This document shows positions 53,222 through 64,000 of a DNA stretch of 64,000 nucleotides, one piece after another (within the stretch, counting starts at the first letter, position 1; each line of letters begins with the position of its first letter). The stretch lies in contig NVQB01000001.1 of assembly GCA_002319075.1 (NCBI GenBank), positions 4,774,001 to 4,838,000 of the forward strand, written 5' to 3'. Position numbers and translations under genes: made by a program. This stretch comes from Sphingobacteriaceae bacterium (GTDB lineage Bacteria > Bacteroidota > Bacteroidia > B-17B0 > Aurantibacillaceae). Below the pieces are notes generated by a model, which had not been told where the DNA came from, did not search any database, and worked only from the letters and a program-made list of their open reading frames with translations.

Positions 53222-55465
53222 ATGAATAGAACAATAAGTAGTATAGGACTTCGCACACTTTTTTGCATTATTAGCGTTATTATTCCGCGAAAATTCTTAG
53301 CACAATCCACTGGTGTTTGCGGATCGGTGTCACCTTGTGACTTGGTTCAGAACGGTGGGTTTGAAAATAACTCCGGCTGTGGCTCCACGTTAAATTCAGC
53401 TACTTTAGCTTCTTGTTGGCTGGCAAGTTCTTTGTCTCCCGATTTATTTGTAAGAGGCTGCACAACTAGCACTCCTCCCGCGAATCTTGGAAATAACACC
53501 TATAGTTCAACTATTGTTTTTGATAGTTTTAATAGTTCGCCGAACAACGCGGTTATCGGAATGGGCGGCGCAATTACTTCCGGAAATACTCAGCTCGATC
53601 TCTCAGAGAGTTTGGCAAATTATTTAGGTTCCCCAACTATAAATAACCAGGCATATACGCTTAGTTTTTGGGCTTATCAGTTTGTCGGCTCAAAATCCGA
53701 TCCCGATTACATGACCAATGCCACTACTTATCCCCCACAAAGCTTTAACAGCTCTTCTGTAAGCGCGGTACTGTCGTTTGCAACTAATAGCGTATATATT
53801 TCGTCGCCTTACCAAACGTTCCCGTATCCAGGATTAACAACAATACAATCTGTAACTTTATCAAACGTGTTTAATACTTGGAAGCACTATACAATAACAT
53901 TCACAGCCACCGCAGTGGCTCCCGGGAGTTGGTTATATATTGGGATGGACAAAAACCTTACTTACAACCACCTTTTAAGTTCACTTGGCATTAATGCGAT
54001 TGGAGAATACTTTTTCTATACTTTGATAGATGACGTTTCGTTAAGAAAGAGTAGTGTAGCACCTCAATTAAAAATACCCTCACAAATATGCACGGGCCAA
54101 AGCCTGACTAATCTCCAACAATACGTTAACCCGCAAGGAGGTACGTTTTCCGGACCTGGCATCTCCACAATTACGGTACCTAGCACAAGTGGAACCACTA
54201 CACACTATAATTTCAATTCAGCTTCCACATTAACAAATGGCATTTATGCAGTTATTTACACTTACACTGATGCAATTAATTGTCCTCAAACAGCAATACA
54301 GCAAGTGTCTGTAGGAAATACCGCTAATGGATTACCGCTGGTTTATGTGTCAAGTAGCAGTTGTGTTAATTCTGGTACTCTTTCGGTAGTATCACCAGCC
54401 GCTAATACAACCTATAGTTGGCAGCCTGGAAATTTCCAGGGGACAAGTATTATTGTAAATCCGAATTTCGTTACGAGTTATTCAGTGCTGGGGACTAATG
54501 GTAGTACATGCTACGTAGCTGGAAATAGTAAGGTGATACCTAATAAACCTTATGCACAAATAGGACTCGATGCGCAGTCGCAGTGCGCAGGAAGCTCTGT
54601 TCAATTAAACGCGACAGGCAATTTCACTTCCATTGTATGGCAGCCTGGCAACATGAATACCGCAATGGTTATAGTTTCGCCATCTGTTACAACGAACTAC
54701 TCTGTTTATATCACTTCATCTGCAGGCTGCACCGTTATGTCTGTTAAAACAGTTTCAGTTTTACCTTCTAGCATTTACATTTCTGTAAGTAACCCTTCTA
54801 TTTGTGCCGGCCAGGCAGCCACGCTCACAGCGTCAGGTGGAGCAAACTACTTCTGGTATCACAATCCTGTAGATTCCTTATCAAGCGTGGTATATCCATC
54901 AAGTACGACAGTGTATAGCCTAAATGGTTTAAATTCTAATAATTGCTACAGTACAGCAACTGCAACGGTTTATGTTTATAATCCTTATATATCGACCAGT
55001 CGTCCTACAACCATTTGTAAAGGCGAGTCTATAACCCTTACCGCAGTGGCAGGAGCTAACTCTTATGCATGGAATCCGCCAAACTTGTACACTCAGGCAA
55101 TTACTGTTTCACCTAACATAACCACAAACTATACTGTTCAAACTACTAATTATTTTTCATCAACACCCTGCTCTTTAAGGACTACAATGCTGGTTACTGT
55201 TTTACCCTGCACTGCAATCGAGGAAGCAAAAATAAATTTTCAGTCCTTTTCGTTTTTTCCCAACCCTAATGACGGCACTTTCACCATTATTTCTGACCGG
55301 GATGAGCCAACAGAAGTTTCTATTTATAATGAAGCTGGGCAATGTGTAAAGAAACTTAATATTGGCTCAAGCAAAGATTCTTATCGGATGGTTACTGACT
55401 TGCCACCGGGATTTTATTTTTTGGAATCAAAGTGTATATACGCCAAACTCATTATCTCAAAATAA
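53222..55465 (+). CDS. T9SS type A sorting domain protein with four Ig-like repeats
   Basis: A large exported surface protein of 747 residues. After a signal segment (1-28, ...KFLAQ) comes an N-terminal region of about 270 residues opening with a Cys-rich part (CGSVSPCDLVQNGGFEN) that resembles carbohydrate-binding-type N-termini but carries no named motif. Four tandem Ig/PKD-like repeats of about 70-80 residues follow (about 375-660), each with C-x(1-2)-G/A-x-S/A, a YSW/YAW strand and a T-x-YSV-type end. The C-terminal FPNPNDGTFTI ... YFLESK segment is a T9SS sorting tail. It sits between clpS and clpC and converges on the latter over a palindromic terminator. Confidence 0.82.
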   Translation: MNRTISSIGLRTLFCIISVIIPRKFLAQSTGVCGSVSPCDLVQNGGFENNSGCGSTLNSATLASCWLASSLSPDLFVRGCTTSTPPANLGNNTYSSTIVFDSFNSSPNNAVIGMGGAITSGNTQLDLSESLANYLGSPTINNQAYTLSFWAYQFVGSKSDPDYMTNATTYPPQSFNSSSVSAVLSFATNSVYISSPYQTFPYPGLTTIQSVTLSNVFNTWKHYTITFTATAVAPGSWLYIGMDKNLTYNHLLSSLGINAIGEYFFYTLIDDVSLRKSSVAPQLKIPSQICTGQSLTNLQQYVNPQGGTFSGPGISTITVPSTSGTTTHYNFNSASTLTNGIYAVIYTYTDAINCPQTAIQQVSVGNTANGLPLVYVSSSSCVNSGTLSVVSPAANTTYSWQPGNFQGTSIIVNPNFVTSYSVLGTNGSTCYVAGNSKVIPNKPYAQIGLDAQSQCAGSSVQLNATGNFTSIVWQPGNMNTAMVIVSPSVTTNYSVYITSSAGCTVMSVKTVSVLPSSIYISVSNPSICAGQAATLTASGGANYFWYHNPVDSLSSVVYPSSTTVYSLNGLNSNNCYSTATATVYVYNPYISTSRPTTICKGESITLTAVAGANSYAWNPPNLYTQAITVSPNITTNYTVQTTNYFSSTPCSLRTTMLVTVLPCTAIEEAKINFQSFSFFPNPNDGTFTIISDRDEPTEVSIYNEAGQCVKKLNIGSSKDSYRMVTDLPPGFYFLESKCIYAKLIISK

Positions 55466-55484
55466 AATCCTGCTTCTGCTAACT

Positions 55485-55517
55485 AAAAAACCCCGGAAAA
55501 ATTTTTCCGGGGTTTTT
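55485..55517. terminator. Bidirectional terminator between the T9SS and clpC genes
   Basis: A 22-base perfect palindrome, CCCCGGAAAA followed by its complement (55491-55512), flanked by A6 and T5 runs. It serves convergent genes ending at 55465 and 55531. Confidence 0.9.
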
Positions 55518-55530
55518 AATTTTAGAGTGT

Positions 55531-58083
55531 TTAAGCTTTATCTTCTTTTTTGCTTTTTTTAGTTTTAGGCTTGTGGGCACTTACAACGATTTCATCTTTT
55601 TCTTTGTTGTAATCCACTTCAATTTCATCGCCTTCAGACAAGCTGCTTTTGATGATTTCTTCTGCCATAGGATCTTCAAGGTATTTTTGAATGGCACGTT
55701 TTAATGGTCTTGCACCGTAATTCGCATCATATCCTTTTTCAACGATGTAGTCTTTTGCAGCATCTGTAATTTTGATGATGAAACCTAAGCCATTAACACG
55801 TCCGAAAAGACTTGCTAATTCGATATCTATGATTTTATGTATGTCTTCTTTTTGTAAAGAGTTAAACATGATCACATCGTCGATACGGTTTAAGAATTCA
55901 GGAGCAAAAGCTTTTTTCAAAGCACTCTCAATTACACCTTTCGATAAATCTTCTTCACCTTCTTTTCTTGTAGCTGTTCCAAAACCAACACCCACACCGA
56001 AGTCTTTTAACTGACGGGCACCAATGTTACTGGTCATGATGATGATAGTATTTTTGAAGTCGATTTTTCTTCCTAAACTATCTGTCAACATACCGTCATC
56101 CAATACTTGTAATAACATATTGAAAACATCCGGATGTGCTTTTTCTATCTCATCTAACAAGATAACAGAGTAGGGGCGACGACGCACTTTTTCAGTCAAT
56201 TGTCCACCTTCTTCGTATCCAACATATCCCGGAGGCGCTCCAATTAAGCGGGTTGTAGCAAACTTCTCCATGTATTCACTCATGTCGATACGGATTAACG
56301 CATCATCATTATCAAATAAATGTTTCGCTAAAACTTTTGCCAATTGCGTTTTACCAACACCCGTAGGACCTAAGAAAATGAAAGAACCAATTGGTTTATT
56401 CGGATCTTTTAATCCAGCGCGGTTACGTTGAATAGCTTTTACCACTTTTTCAAGCGCTTTATCCTGACCAATAACTTTACCTTTTAATAAAGCATTCATC
56501 TTGATCAATTTCTCACCTTCATTCTGGTTGACACGTTGAACAGGAACACCACTCATCATACTCACTACTTCAGCAACATTCTCTTCGGTAACGGTAACAC
56601 GATTTTGTTTTGTTTCTTCTTCCCATGCTTTTTTAGCAGCTTCCAATTGTGCGTGCAATTGTTTCTCTGTATCACGAAGTCTTGCGGCTTCTTCATACTT
56701 CTGGCTGCGAACCACCTGGTTTTTTAGTTCTTTTATTTCTTCAATTTTTCCTTCAATCTCAACAATGTTTTGAGGAACATTGATGTTTGTTATATGAACA
56801 CGACTTCCAGCCTCATCAAGAGCATCAATTGCTTTATCCGGTAAATGTCTGTCGGTAATATATCTTGCAGTTAAAGTTACACAAGCTTTTAGAGCTTCCT
56901 CTGTGTAAGTTACATTGTGATGATCTTCGTATTTCCCTTTAATGTTATTTAAGATCTGAAGTGTCTCATCTTGTGTCGCAGGCTCGATAATTACTTTCTG
57001 AAAACGACGTTCTAAAGCACCATCTTTTTCAATATACTGACGGTACTCATCTAATGTAGTAGCGCCAATACATTGTATTTCTCCGCGCGCTAAAGCCGGT
57101 TTAAACATGTTGCTGGCATCTAAACTTCCACTTGCTCCACCTGCACCAATAATAGTATGAATTTCGTCAATGAATAAAATCACATCCGGACTTTTTTCCA
57201 ATTCATTCATCACCGCTTTCATACGCTCTTCAAACTGACCACGGTATTTGGTACCAGCTACTAAAGATGCCAGATCTAAAGTCACTACACGTTTACCAAA
57301 CAATACACGCGACACTTTTCTTTGAACGATGCGTAAAGCCAAACCTTCCGCAATACTTGATTTACCAACACCTGGTTCACCAATTAAAATAGGATTGTTC
57401 TTTTTACGACGCGATAAAATTTGCGATACACGTTCAATTTCTTTTTCACGACCAACTACAGGATCTAACTTTCCATCTTCAGCCATCTTGGTTAAATCTC
57501 TTCCGAAATTATCCAACACAGGTGTTTTCGATTTGCTTTCTCCTTGTTTCTTTTGAGCGCCGGCACCACTTCCGCCACCGCCAAAGGCCGATTCTTCAGC
57601 ATCGTCTTCATCTCCACCTGCAGCAGAGTTTTCGATCTTGCCCGGATTCTCTAAGAACCCTTCTAATTCAGCACGCGCAGCATCATAATCTACACCGTAC
57701 TTTAATAATGTTTTTGTTACAACATTGTCATTTTCTTTTAAGATGCACAACAATAAATGTTCGGTGCCTATTTGAATTGACTTAAATGTTTTTGCTTCGA
57801 GGTAAGTGAGTTTAAGCGTTTTTTCAGCTTGCTTAACCAACGGAATATTTGCAAGATTGTTAGACTTGCGTAAACCAGGAGTAAGACTTTGTTCTATGCT
57901 TCTTCTTAACTCTGCAGAATCAATTCCCAGGTTTTTTAATAAGCGCATCCCAACACCGTCTCCATCTCTGATCATTCCAAGCATTAAATGCTCAATACCT
58001 ATATAATCGTGCCCTAATCGAAGAGCTTCTTCCCGGCTGTACGTAATCACGTCTTTTACCCTGGGCGAAAATTTTGCTTCCAT
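55531..58083 (-). CDS. clpC: ATP-dependent Clp protease ATP-binding subunit ClpC
   Basis: A class I Hsp100 unfoldase that feeds substrates to ClpP. The N domain (1-145, two ClpN repeats) is followed by AAA-1 with Walker A GEPGVGKS, a middle region with a UVR motif ([23 protein letters not shown]), AAA-2 with GPTGVGKT and the GVGFGT VGF-type ClpP-docking loop, and a basic C-terminal KKSKKEDKA tail. At 850 residues it is complete. It shares the region with clpS, its adaptor. A TATTTTTG box about 55 bases upstream of the ATG could be its promoter. Confidence 0.95.
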   Translation of the reverse strand: MEAKFSPRVKDVITYSREEALRLGHDYIGIEHLMLGMIRDGDGVGMRLLKNLGIDSAELRRSIEQSLTPGLRKSNNLANIPLVKQAEKTLKLTYLEAKTFKSIQIGTEHLLLCILKENDNVVTKTLLKYGVDYDAARAELEGFLENPGKIENSAAGGDEDDAEESAFGGGGSGAGAQKKQGESKSKTPVLDNFGRDLTKMAEDGKLDPVVGREKEIERVSQILSRRKKNNPILIGEPGVGKSSIAEGLALRIVQRKVSRVLFGKRVVTLDLASLVAGTKYRGQFEERMKAVMNELEKSPDVILFIDEIHTIIGAGGASGSLDASNMFKPALARGEIQCIGATTLDEYRQYIEKDGALERRFQKVIIEPATQDETLQILNNIKGKYEDHHNVTYTEEALKACVTLTARYITDRHLPDKAIDALDEAGSRVHITNINVPQNIVEIEGKIEEIKELKNQVVRSQKYEEAARLRDTEKQLHAQLEAAKKAWEEETKQNRVTVTEENVAEVVSMMSGVPVQRVNQNEGEKLIKMNALLKGKVIGQDKALEKVVKAIQRNRAGLKDPNKPIGSFIFLGPTGVGKTQLAKVLAKHLFDNDDALIRIDMSEYMEKFATTRLIGAPPGYVGYEEGGQLTEKVRRRPYSVILLDEIEKAHPDVFNMLLQVLDDGMLTDSLGRKIDFKNTIIIMTSNIGARQLKDFGVGVGFGTATRKEGEEDLSKGVIESALKKAFAPEFLNRIDDVIMFNSLQKEDIHKIIDIELASLFGRVNGLGFIIKITDAAKDYIVEKGYDANYGARPLKRAIQKYLEDPMAEEIIKSSLSEGDEIEVDYNKEKDEIVVSAHKPKTKKSKKEDKA

Positions 58084-58134
58084 ATATCAGTTTCCTTGTT
58101 TTGTTTGGTTAAGTTACATATTTAATGCCAAAAC

Positions 58135-58142
58135 CAAAAATA
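58135..58142 (-). promoter_or_regulatory. Possible -7 promoter box of clpC
   Basis: On the minus strand it reads TATTTTTG (TAnnTTTG). A TTTTG lies upstream but with a spacer of about 26-27 bases, longer than usual. It would give a leader of about 45 bases. Moderate support only. Confidence 0.4.
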
Positions 58143-58367
58143 GTTCTAAATAAGTGGAAAGAGGAATTACAAAAGTGGTTTTTTTAACAAAGATTTTGTT
58201 GATAAGTTTTGGCTTTATTTGCTGATTTTTCGGTACTTTCATCGGTTCAAAAGAAGATTTTAATTGTGTTTTTTTTGCTACAAGTGTTAAATGAAATTGA
58301 CTGACAAAAGAGCATAACGATTCACACAGAAACGACAAAAATTTAAGACAACAAATAGAAAACAACT

Positions 58368-60935
58368 ATGGCAGACGGAGAGAAAATAATTCCTATTAAC
58401 ATTGAAGATGAAATGAAAACAGCTTACATCGATTATTCGATGTCGGTTATTGTGTCGCGCGCATTACCTGATGTAAGAGATGGATTAAAACCAGTACACA
58501 GACGTGTATTGTATGGAATGTTGGATTTAGGTGTCTTATATAACCGTCCTTATAAAAAATCTGCCCGTATTGTTGGTGAGGTATTAGGTAAATATCACCC
58601 GCATGGTGACGCGTCGGTATACGATACAATGGTGCGTATGGCGCAGGATTGGAGCCTTCGTTACATGTTGGTTGACGGTCAGGGAAATTTTGGATCTGTA
58701 GATGGTGATCCACCGGCTGCCATGCGTTATACTGAAGTACGTTTCCGCAAGATTGCGGAAGAGATGATGGCAGATATTGAAAAAGATACGGTTGATTTTC
58801 GTCCCAACTTTGACGATTCTTTAACTGAGCCAACCGTGCTTCCTACACGTATCCCTGCTTTATTAATGAATGGTTCATCTGGTATTGCCGTGGGAATGGC
58901 TACCAATATGGCTCCGCATAACCTGACAGAATGTATTAATGCTATTTTGGCATACATTGATGACAAAGAAATTGACATTGATGGATTGATGAAACATATT
59001 AAAGCTCCTGATTTTCCTACCGGCGGAACCATTTATGGTTACCAGGGGGTGAAGGATGCATTTCATACTGGTCGCGGTAGAGTAGTACTACGCGCAAAAG
59101 CAAATATTGAGCCTGTTGGTGAAAGAGAACGCATTGTTGTTACGGAAATTCCTTACCAGATCAACAAAGCTGAAATGATCAAGCGTCAGTGGGAACTTTG
59201 TAATGAAAAGAAAATTGAAGGTATAAGCGAGATTCGTGATGAGAGTAACCGTGAAGGAATGCGTATTGTTTATGAATTAAGAAGAGATGCCATGTCTAAC
59301 GTGGTATTAAATAATCTTTATAAATTCTCGGCCTTACAAACCTCTTTCTCTATCAACAATGTGGTATTGGTTAAAGGCCGCCCACAAATGCTGAACCTCA
59401 AAGACATGATCCAGTATTTTGTGGAGCACCGTCATGAGGTTGTTGTTCGCAGAACAAAATACGAATTAGCACAAGCAGAGAAGCGTGCGCATATCTTACA
59501 AGGTTTATTAATTGCCATCGATCATTTAGATGAAGTAATTAAAATTATTCGTGAGAGTGAGAGTCCTGATGTTGCTCGCGATGAATTAATTTCCCGTTTC
59601 AGTTTATCAGAAATTCAATCGCGCGCGATCCTCGATATGCGTTTAAGAACTTTAACCGGACTTGAGCGTGATAAAATTAAAGCAGAGTATGAAGAGTTAA
59701 TGAAAACCATTGCTCACTTGAATGATATTTTAAATAATGAGTCTTTGCGTTTCTCTATCATTCGTGAAGAGTTAGTAGAGATCAAAGAAAAATATGGCGA
59801 TGAGCGTCGCACCGATATTGTTTATGCAGGAGATGATCTTCGCATAGAGGATATGATTGTAGATGAAAATGTAGTTATTACAATTTCACACATGGGTTAT
59901 ATGAAACGTACCAATCTTGCTGAGTACAGAGCACAAAACCGTGGCGGCAAAGGAAGTAAGGGAACAGCGACCCGTGATGAAGATTTTGTAGAGCACATGT
60001 TTATTGCTTCTACACATAATTACATTTTATTATTTACGGAAAAAGGTCAGGTATATTGGATTCGTGCGTACGAAGTTCCGGAAGGAAATAAAACAAGTAA
60101 GGGTAGAGCAATTCAAAATCTGATCAGCATTCAGCCTGATGATAAAGTAAAAGCATTCATTAATATTAAAGATCTGAATGATGAAGAATACATTCAGAAC
60201 AACTTTATTATTTTATGTACTAAAGAAGGTATCATTAAAAAAACTTCTGTAGAAGCTTATTCCCGTCCGCGTGCTAATGGTATCAATGCCATTACTATTC
60301 GTGAAGGAGATATTTTATTAGAAGCTGCTCTAACGAATGGTAAGAACGAAATTATGCTTGCTACCAAATTGGGCAAAGTATGTCGTTTTAACGAAGAAAA
60401 AGTTCGTCCGATGGGTCGTAATGCCAGCGGTGTTATAGGAATTGATTTAAACGACGAAGAAGGCGCTAAAAATGAAGTGATAGGAATGATCTGTATTGCC
60501 GACATGAGCGCTAATGTATTGGTTGTGTCAGAAAAAGGCTATGGTAAACGTTCAGATATTGATGAATACAGAGTAACCAACCGTGGTGGAAAAGGTGTAA
60601 AAACCATTAACATTACTGATAAAACTGGAAACTTAGTGGCTATTAAATCTGTTACAGATGCTAACGATTTAATGATCATCACCAAAAACGGAATTACCAT
60701 TCGTATGAACGTGAAAGATCTTCGTGTTATGGGACGCGCTACACAAGGTGTTCGTTTGATTAATATTCAGGATAACGACAGTATTGCTGCAGTAACAAAG
60801 GTAGATCATGAAGAGGATGAAGAAGTAAGCTCAGAAGGAATTATAACAGAAACCGCGGGACCAGTGGCAGAAACGCCTGAAACAGATAGTCCAGCGCAAG
60901 AGGACTCGGGTACTTCCGAAGAAAAAATCGATTAG
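58368..60935 (+). CDS. gyrA: DNA gyrase subunit A
   Basis: The breaking-rejoining subunit of gyrase. The N-terminal part has the typical [19 protein letters not shown] block, the quinolone region [19 protein letters not shown] with Ala82 and Asp86 at the positions equivalent to E. coli Ser83 and Asp87, and the catalytic Tyr121 in AMRYTEVR. The C-terminal pinwheel repeats and a gyrA box-like QRGGKG (reads [10 protein letters not shown] here) are present, with a Glu/Ser-rich tail. At 855 residues it is complete. It is divergent from clpC across 284 bases and ends at a clear terminator. Confidence 0.96.
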   Translation: MADGEKIIPINIEDEMKTAYIDYSMSVIVSRALPDVRDGLKPVHRRVLYGMLDLGVLYNRPYKKSARIVGEVLGKYHPHGDASVYDTMVRMAQDWSLRYMLVDGQGNFGSVDGDPPAAMRYTEVRFRKIAEEMMADIEKDTVDFRPNFDDSLTEPTVLPTRIPALLMNGSSGIAVGMATNMAPHNLTECINAILAYIDDKEIDIDGLMKHIKAPDFPTGGTIYGYQGVKDAFHTGRGRVVLRAKANIEPVGERERIVVTEIPYQINKAEMIKRQWELCNEKKIEGISEIRDESNREGMRIVYELRRDAMSNVVLNNLYKFSALQTSFSINNVVLVKGRPQMLNLKDMIQYFVEHRHEVVVRRTKYELAQAEKRAHILQGLLIAIDHLDEVIKIIRESESPDVARDELISRFSLSEIQSRAILDMRLRTLTGLERDKIKAEYEELMKTIAHLNDILNNESLRFSIIREELVEIKEKYGDERRTDIVYAGDDLRIEDMIVDENVVITISHMGYMKRTNLAEYRAQNRGGKGSKGTATRDEDFVEHMFIASTHNYILLFTEKGQVYWIRAYEVPEGNKTSKGRAIQNLISIQPDDKVKAFINIKDLNDEEYIQNNFIILCTKEGIIKKTSVEAYSRPRANGINAITIREGDILLEAALTNGKNEIMLATKLGKVCRFNEEKVRPMGRNASGVIGIDLNDEEGAKNEVIGMICIADMSANVLVVSEKGYGKRSDIDEYRVTNRGGKGVKTINITDKTGNLVAIKSVTDANDLMIITKNGITIRMNVKDLRVMGRATQGVRLINIQDNDSIAAVTKVDHEEDEEVSSEGIITETAGPVAETPETDSPAQEDSGTSEEKID

Positions 60936-60960
60936 GGATTTTAAGTTTTAAAACTAGTGA

Positions 60961-60991
60961 GGGAATTATCATAAAGGTAATTCCCTTTTTT
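60961..60991 (+). terminator. Terminator after gyrA
   Basis: GGGAATTA pairs with TAATTCCC over a 9-base loop and is followed by six T residues, 25 bases past the gyrA stop. Confidence 0.85.
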
Positions 60992-61127
60992 ATGCGCAAA
61001 AGGGGGGATATTTAATTTCTGAGTTTTATGTTAATACACCAACGGACAATATCAGTTAAAAGCGGAATCTCACAAACCGTTCAAAAAATTATCTTTATCA
61101 AAAAATTGTCCACCAAAAACAGAATCG

Positions 61128-61135
61128 TAATTTAG
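61128..61135 (+). promoter_or_regulatory. Possible -7 box ahead of the M16 gene
   Basis: TAATTTAG preceded by TTG with a 19-base spacer (61106-61108). A second fit, TAAATTTG, lies at 61147-61154 without a matched -33. Which one is used is not clear. Confidence 0.35.
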
Positions 61136-61186
61136 CGCCGCTGAACTAAATTTGTTTAAGTGTTCAAAAACATAAAAAACCAAACA

Positions 61187-64000
61187 ATGACGAAAAAAAT
61201 TTTACTATCAGGCGCTCTGGGTCTTTTAGGCTTTAGCGCTATGGTCGCACAACCTACATTAATAGAAAAAGTAGAAGCAAAAACAGATAAGGTGGTTATT
61301 CCCTACGAAAGATGGAAATTACCAAATGGTTTAACTATTTTATTGCATGAAGATCACTCGGATCCTGTAGTAAATATTATGGTGACGTATAAAGTAGGAT
61401 CAGACCGCGAAAGTCTTGGTAAATCAGGTTTTGCGCATTTCTTTGAACATATGATGTTCCAGGGATCCAAGCACGTTGCAGACGAAGAGCATTTTAAAAT
61501 GGTTTCAACTGCAGGAGGAGACATGAATGGATTTACTGAACGTGATAAAACTGTTTATTACGAAACTTTACCCTCTAATTATTTAGAAATGGGTTTATGG
61601 TTGGAGTCTGATCGTATGGGCTTTTTATTAGACTCATTAACCACAAAAAAATTCGAAAATCAACGCGATGCAGTGAAAAACGAAAAATCTCAGAACGTAG
61701 AAAATCAGCCGTATGCTATGGCTTACGTAGAAGAGATTAATAAAACACTTTACCCGGCGGGACATCCATACAGCTGGCCTGTTATTGGTTACGTTGATGA
61801 TCTTAACCGCGCAAATCTTGACGATGTTAAGAATTTTTTCATGCGCTGGTATGGACCAAACAATGCTATCTTAAGTATTTCAGGAGATTTTAAATCTGCC
61901 GACGCTTTAACAATGATCGATAAATATTTTGGAGATTTAAAACCTTGTCCTGAGGTTAAAAAATTAAGAGTAGCTCCGGTAACAATTGCTACAGATAAAT
62001 ATACCGCTTACAGGGACAAGACTTACTTTCCATTAAACTTACGTGTATTCCCTACGGTTCCTCAATACCACCGCGACGAGCCAGCTTTAGATTTATTAGG
62101 AGCTATGATGGGACAAGGAAATAACTCTATTTTCTACAAAAACTTTGTGAAAAATAAATTAGCTGTTCAGGCAAGTGCTAATCATAATTCAGATGAACTT
62201 TCCGGAGAATTTACTATTGATATTTTTGCCTATCCACCGGATGATTATAACCTTGAAAAATTATTTACAGACATTGATGCAAGAGTAAAAAGTACAATTG
62301 ATACGTTTGGAATAGTTGGTATTACGGATGAAGCTTTGGCCAGAGCCAAAGGTCAGATTGAAACAAGCGCTTACGATCAAATGAATTCTGTTTGGGGTAA
62401 AAATGCAACCATCTCTGAGTGGGAGCGTTTATTGGGTAAATCATCAAATGTTTCAGACGAAATTGACCGTTATACCCGCGTAACCAAAGAAGATATCACG
62501 CGTGTATTCAACAAATACATTAAAGGCTCGGGAGCAGCCGTATTAAATACGTATCCAATCGTAGATCCTAAAGATTCTGTAAAAAGTGTGAATCCATATG
62601 CTGGGCAAACATTTCCCGCAAATCCTGAATACAATGGATTATCTTACACTGCGGCTGTTGAAAAATTCAACAGAGGGCAAAGACCAGTTGCTGGCGCTGA
62701 AAAAACAGTGAAAGTTCCTGATTACTTTTCAAGCAAAATGAAAAATGGATTAAACATTGTTGGAACAAAAAACACAGAAACTCCTGAGGTTACTATCGTT
62801 ATCACGATGGAAGGTGGTAGTCTTGTGCTTACTGCTGATAAGTTGAAAAAATTGGGCGTTGCTGAACTAACAGCTAGCATGTTGAATGAAGGAACTAAAA
62901 ATTTCACAACGGAAGAAATTAGTTCTAAACTTGATGTATTAGGAAGTTCAATCGGATTTTTTGCAGGAAAATCAGCTACAACCATTCGCGTTACCACTTT
63001 GAAAAAGAATCTGGATGCAACTTTAAAAATTCTGGAGGAAAAACTATTAAATCCTGGTTTCCGTGATGAGGATTTTAAACTTGCCAAGAAACAATATAAA
63101 GAAAGCGTGAGAGACGAAGAAACAAACGCAAATACAACAGCTTCTAAAATGTTTGCTTTCTCTATGTATGGTAACTCTGTAATGGGATTATCACCAACTA
63201 CAAAATCGATTGACAATATAGAACTGGCAGATGTTAAAGAGTATTACGCCAATTATTATTCACCATCGGTGAGTAACCTTGTTTTAGTGGGCGATATTGA
63301 AGAAAAAGATGCTTTGGCAAAACTTGATTTTTTAAATAAATGGGCTGCGAAGGACGTAGCAATACAACCAGTTGTTGAACCAGTTACTCCAACAGAACCA
63401 CGTTTCTTTATCTATAACAAAGCATTAGCGCCATCTTCCATTATCACTATGGGATACCCGTCGTTAAAGTTTGATGCAACCGGTGATTACTACAAAAACA
63501 GAATTGCGAACTTTGTTTTTGGTGGAGCATTCAATAGCCGTTTAAACTTAAATCTTCGTGAGGACAAAGGGTACACTTATGGTATCCGTTCAGGATTTAA
63601 TGGTGGAAAATACAGTGGAACCTTTCAGATTTCAGCAGCTGTTAAAAGAAGCGCTACTGCTTTGTCTTTAGCAGAAATTATTAAAGAGTTTAAAAAGTAT
63701 GAAGCAAGCGGGATTACAGATGCTGAACTTGCCTATACAAAAAGTGCTCTTTTAAACACTGAAGCAATCAAATATGAAGATCCTTATCAAAAAGCAGATT
63801 TTCTTTCTACAATTGCCAGATTTAACCTTGAAAAAGATTATACTGTTAAACAGAATCAAATCCTTAAAAACATGACAAAGGATGATTTAAATCAACAAAT
63901 TAAAAAGTACTTCGACTCTAACAAGCTTACCACAGTGGTAGTAGGTGATAAATGGATAATCGAAAGTCAATTAGACAAAGAGGCTAAAAACGCTAATAAC
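61187..64000 (+). CDS. M16 family zinc protease (pitrilysin type), partial at right edge
   Basis: An exported M16 peptidase whose end lies beyond the window; 938 codons are visible with no stop. A signal peptide spans residues 1-21 (...MVAQ). The inverted zinc motif HFFEH (His84, Glu87, His88) is in the N-terminal half, with a later Glu in the QRDAVKNEKSQN region as the third ligand. The second half has the R-Y-type LREDKGYTYGIRSG segment typical of the inactive half domain. The two-half layout matches M16B/pitrilysin proteases of about 940-950 residues. Its substrate is probably peptides in the periplasm. Confidence 0.88.
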   Translation, partial: MTKKILLSGALGLLGFSAMVAQPTLIEKVEAKTDKVVIPYERWKLPNGLTILLHEDHSDPVVNIMVTYKVGSDRESLGKSGFAHFFEHMMFQGSKHVADEEHFKMVSTAGGDMNGFTERDKTVYYETLPSNYLEMGLWLESDRMGFLLDSLTTKKFENQRDAVKNEKSQNVENQPYAMAYVEEINKTLYPAGHPYSWPVIGYVDDLNRANLDDVKNFFMRWYGPNNAILSISGDFKSADALTMIDKYFGDLKPCPEVKKLRVAPVTIATDKYTAYRDKTYFPLNLRVFPTVPQYHRDEPALDLLGAMMGQGNNSIFYKNFVKNKLAVQASANHNSDELSGEFTIDIFAYPPDDYNLEKLFTDIDARVKSTIDTFGIVGITDEALARAKGQIETSAYDQMNSVWGKNATISEWERLLGKSSNVSDEIDRYTRVTKEDITRVFNKYIKGSGAAVLNTYPIVDPKDSVKSVNPYAGQTFPANPEYNGLSYTAAVEKFNRGQRPVAGAEKTVKVPDYFSSKMKNGLNIVGTKNTETPEVTIVITMEGGSLVLTADKLKKLGVAELTASMLNEGTKNFTTEEISSKLDVLGSSIGFFAGKSATTIRVTTLKKNLDATLKILEEKLLNPGFRDEDFKLAKKQYKESVRDEETNANTTASKMFAFSMYGNSVMGLSPTTKSIDNIELADVKEYYANYYSPSVSNLVLVGDIEEKDALAKLDFLNKWAAKDVAIQPVVEPVTPTEPRFFIYNKALAPSSIITMGYPSLKFDATGDYYKNRIANFVFGGAFNSRLNLNLREDKGYTYGIRSGFNGGKYSGTFQISAAVKRSATALSLAEIIKEFKKYEASGITDAELAYTKSALLNTEAIKYEDPYQKADFLSTIARFNLEKDYTVKQNQILKNMTKDDLNQQIKKYFDSNKLTTVVVGDKWIIESQLDKEAKNANN

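Noticed and set aside
62722-63216. 164-codon frame antisense to the M16 gene
   Set aside because: The plus-strand frame is a clear M16 protease over the whole region; this is a shadow frame with a serine/phenylalanine-rich peptide typical of antisense reading.

Overview
The window is a chromosomal segment of a low-GC member of the Bacteroidota. The evidence is consistent: secreted proteins with type IX secretion system (T9SS) type A sorting tails, promoters of the TTTG-N19-TAnnTTTG type specific to this phylum, weak or absent Shine-Dalgarno signals, and Bacteroidota-type versions of RpoB, RpoC, GyrA, ClpC and MtaB. I cannot place it below phylum level from sequence alone.

Layout. 1-6.3 kb: a wall amidase, two YceI-family proteins, a PhnA-domain protein, an orphan cyanophycinase, a T9SS cargo protein, a MarR regulator paired with the second yceI, and a pseudouridine synthase. 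6.4-15.6 kb: envelope genes, namely an ABC ATPase, a barrel-like protein followed by Kdo transferase waaA, a GT4 glycosyltransferase, a Wzx-Wzz-O-antigen-ligase-like trio and another T9SS cargo protein. 15.6-22.4 kb: a SpoIIE-type phosphatase coupled to a PyrR-like phosphoribosyltransferase, an lhgO-dapA-hydrolase group, an FAH-family enzyme and a second hydrolase. 22.4-36.3 kb: the ancient information-processing cluster on the minus strand, in the order tRNA-Thr(TGT), Tyr, Gly, Thr(GGT), tuf, tRNA-Trp, secE, nusG, rplK, rplA, rplJ, rplL, rpoB, rpoC. It starts from a textbook Bacteroidota promoter. 36.3-43.3 kb: an RNA m5C methyltransferase, recX, an atypical SDR, and a pair of SPOR-containing envelope proteins. 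43.3-51.8 kb: a phosphoesterase, parA/parB, an FMN reductase, purB, mtaB and unknowns. 51.9-64 kb: an M48 lipoprotein protease, clpS, a large T9SS cargo with four Ig-like repeats, clpC, gyrA and an M16 protease that runs off the right end.

How the genes work together. Most of the window is housekeeping: transcription, translation, replication topology, chromosome partition, proteolysis, and lysine and purine synthesis. Accessory interest lies in envelope functions: surface polysaccharide, T9SS cargo, and SPOR proteins that probably touch peptidoglycan. Convergent gene pairs are usually separated by clear bidirectional terminators, and several divergent or solo genes carry TAnnTTTG boxes so close to the start codon that their mRNAs should be nearly leaderless.

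I found no rRNA, CRISPR array, insertion sequence, prophage or obvious defence system. The best candidates for something undescribed are the SPOR pair (39.1-43.3 kb), the tandem-palindrome operator in front of yceI with its terminator-separated marR, and small hairpin repeats inserted in the rplL-rpoB-rpoC part of the core operon.
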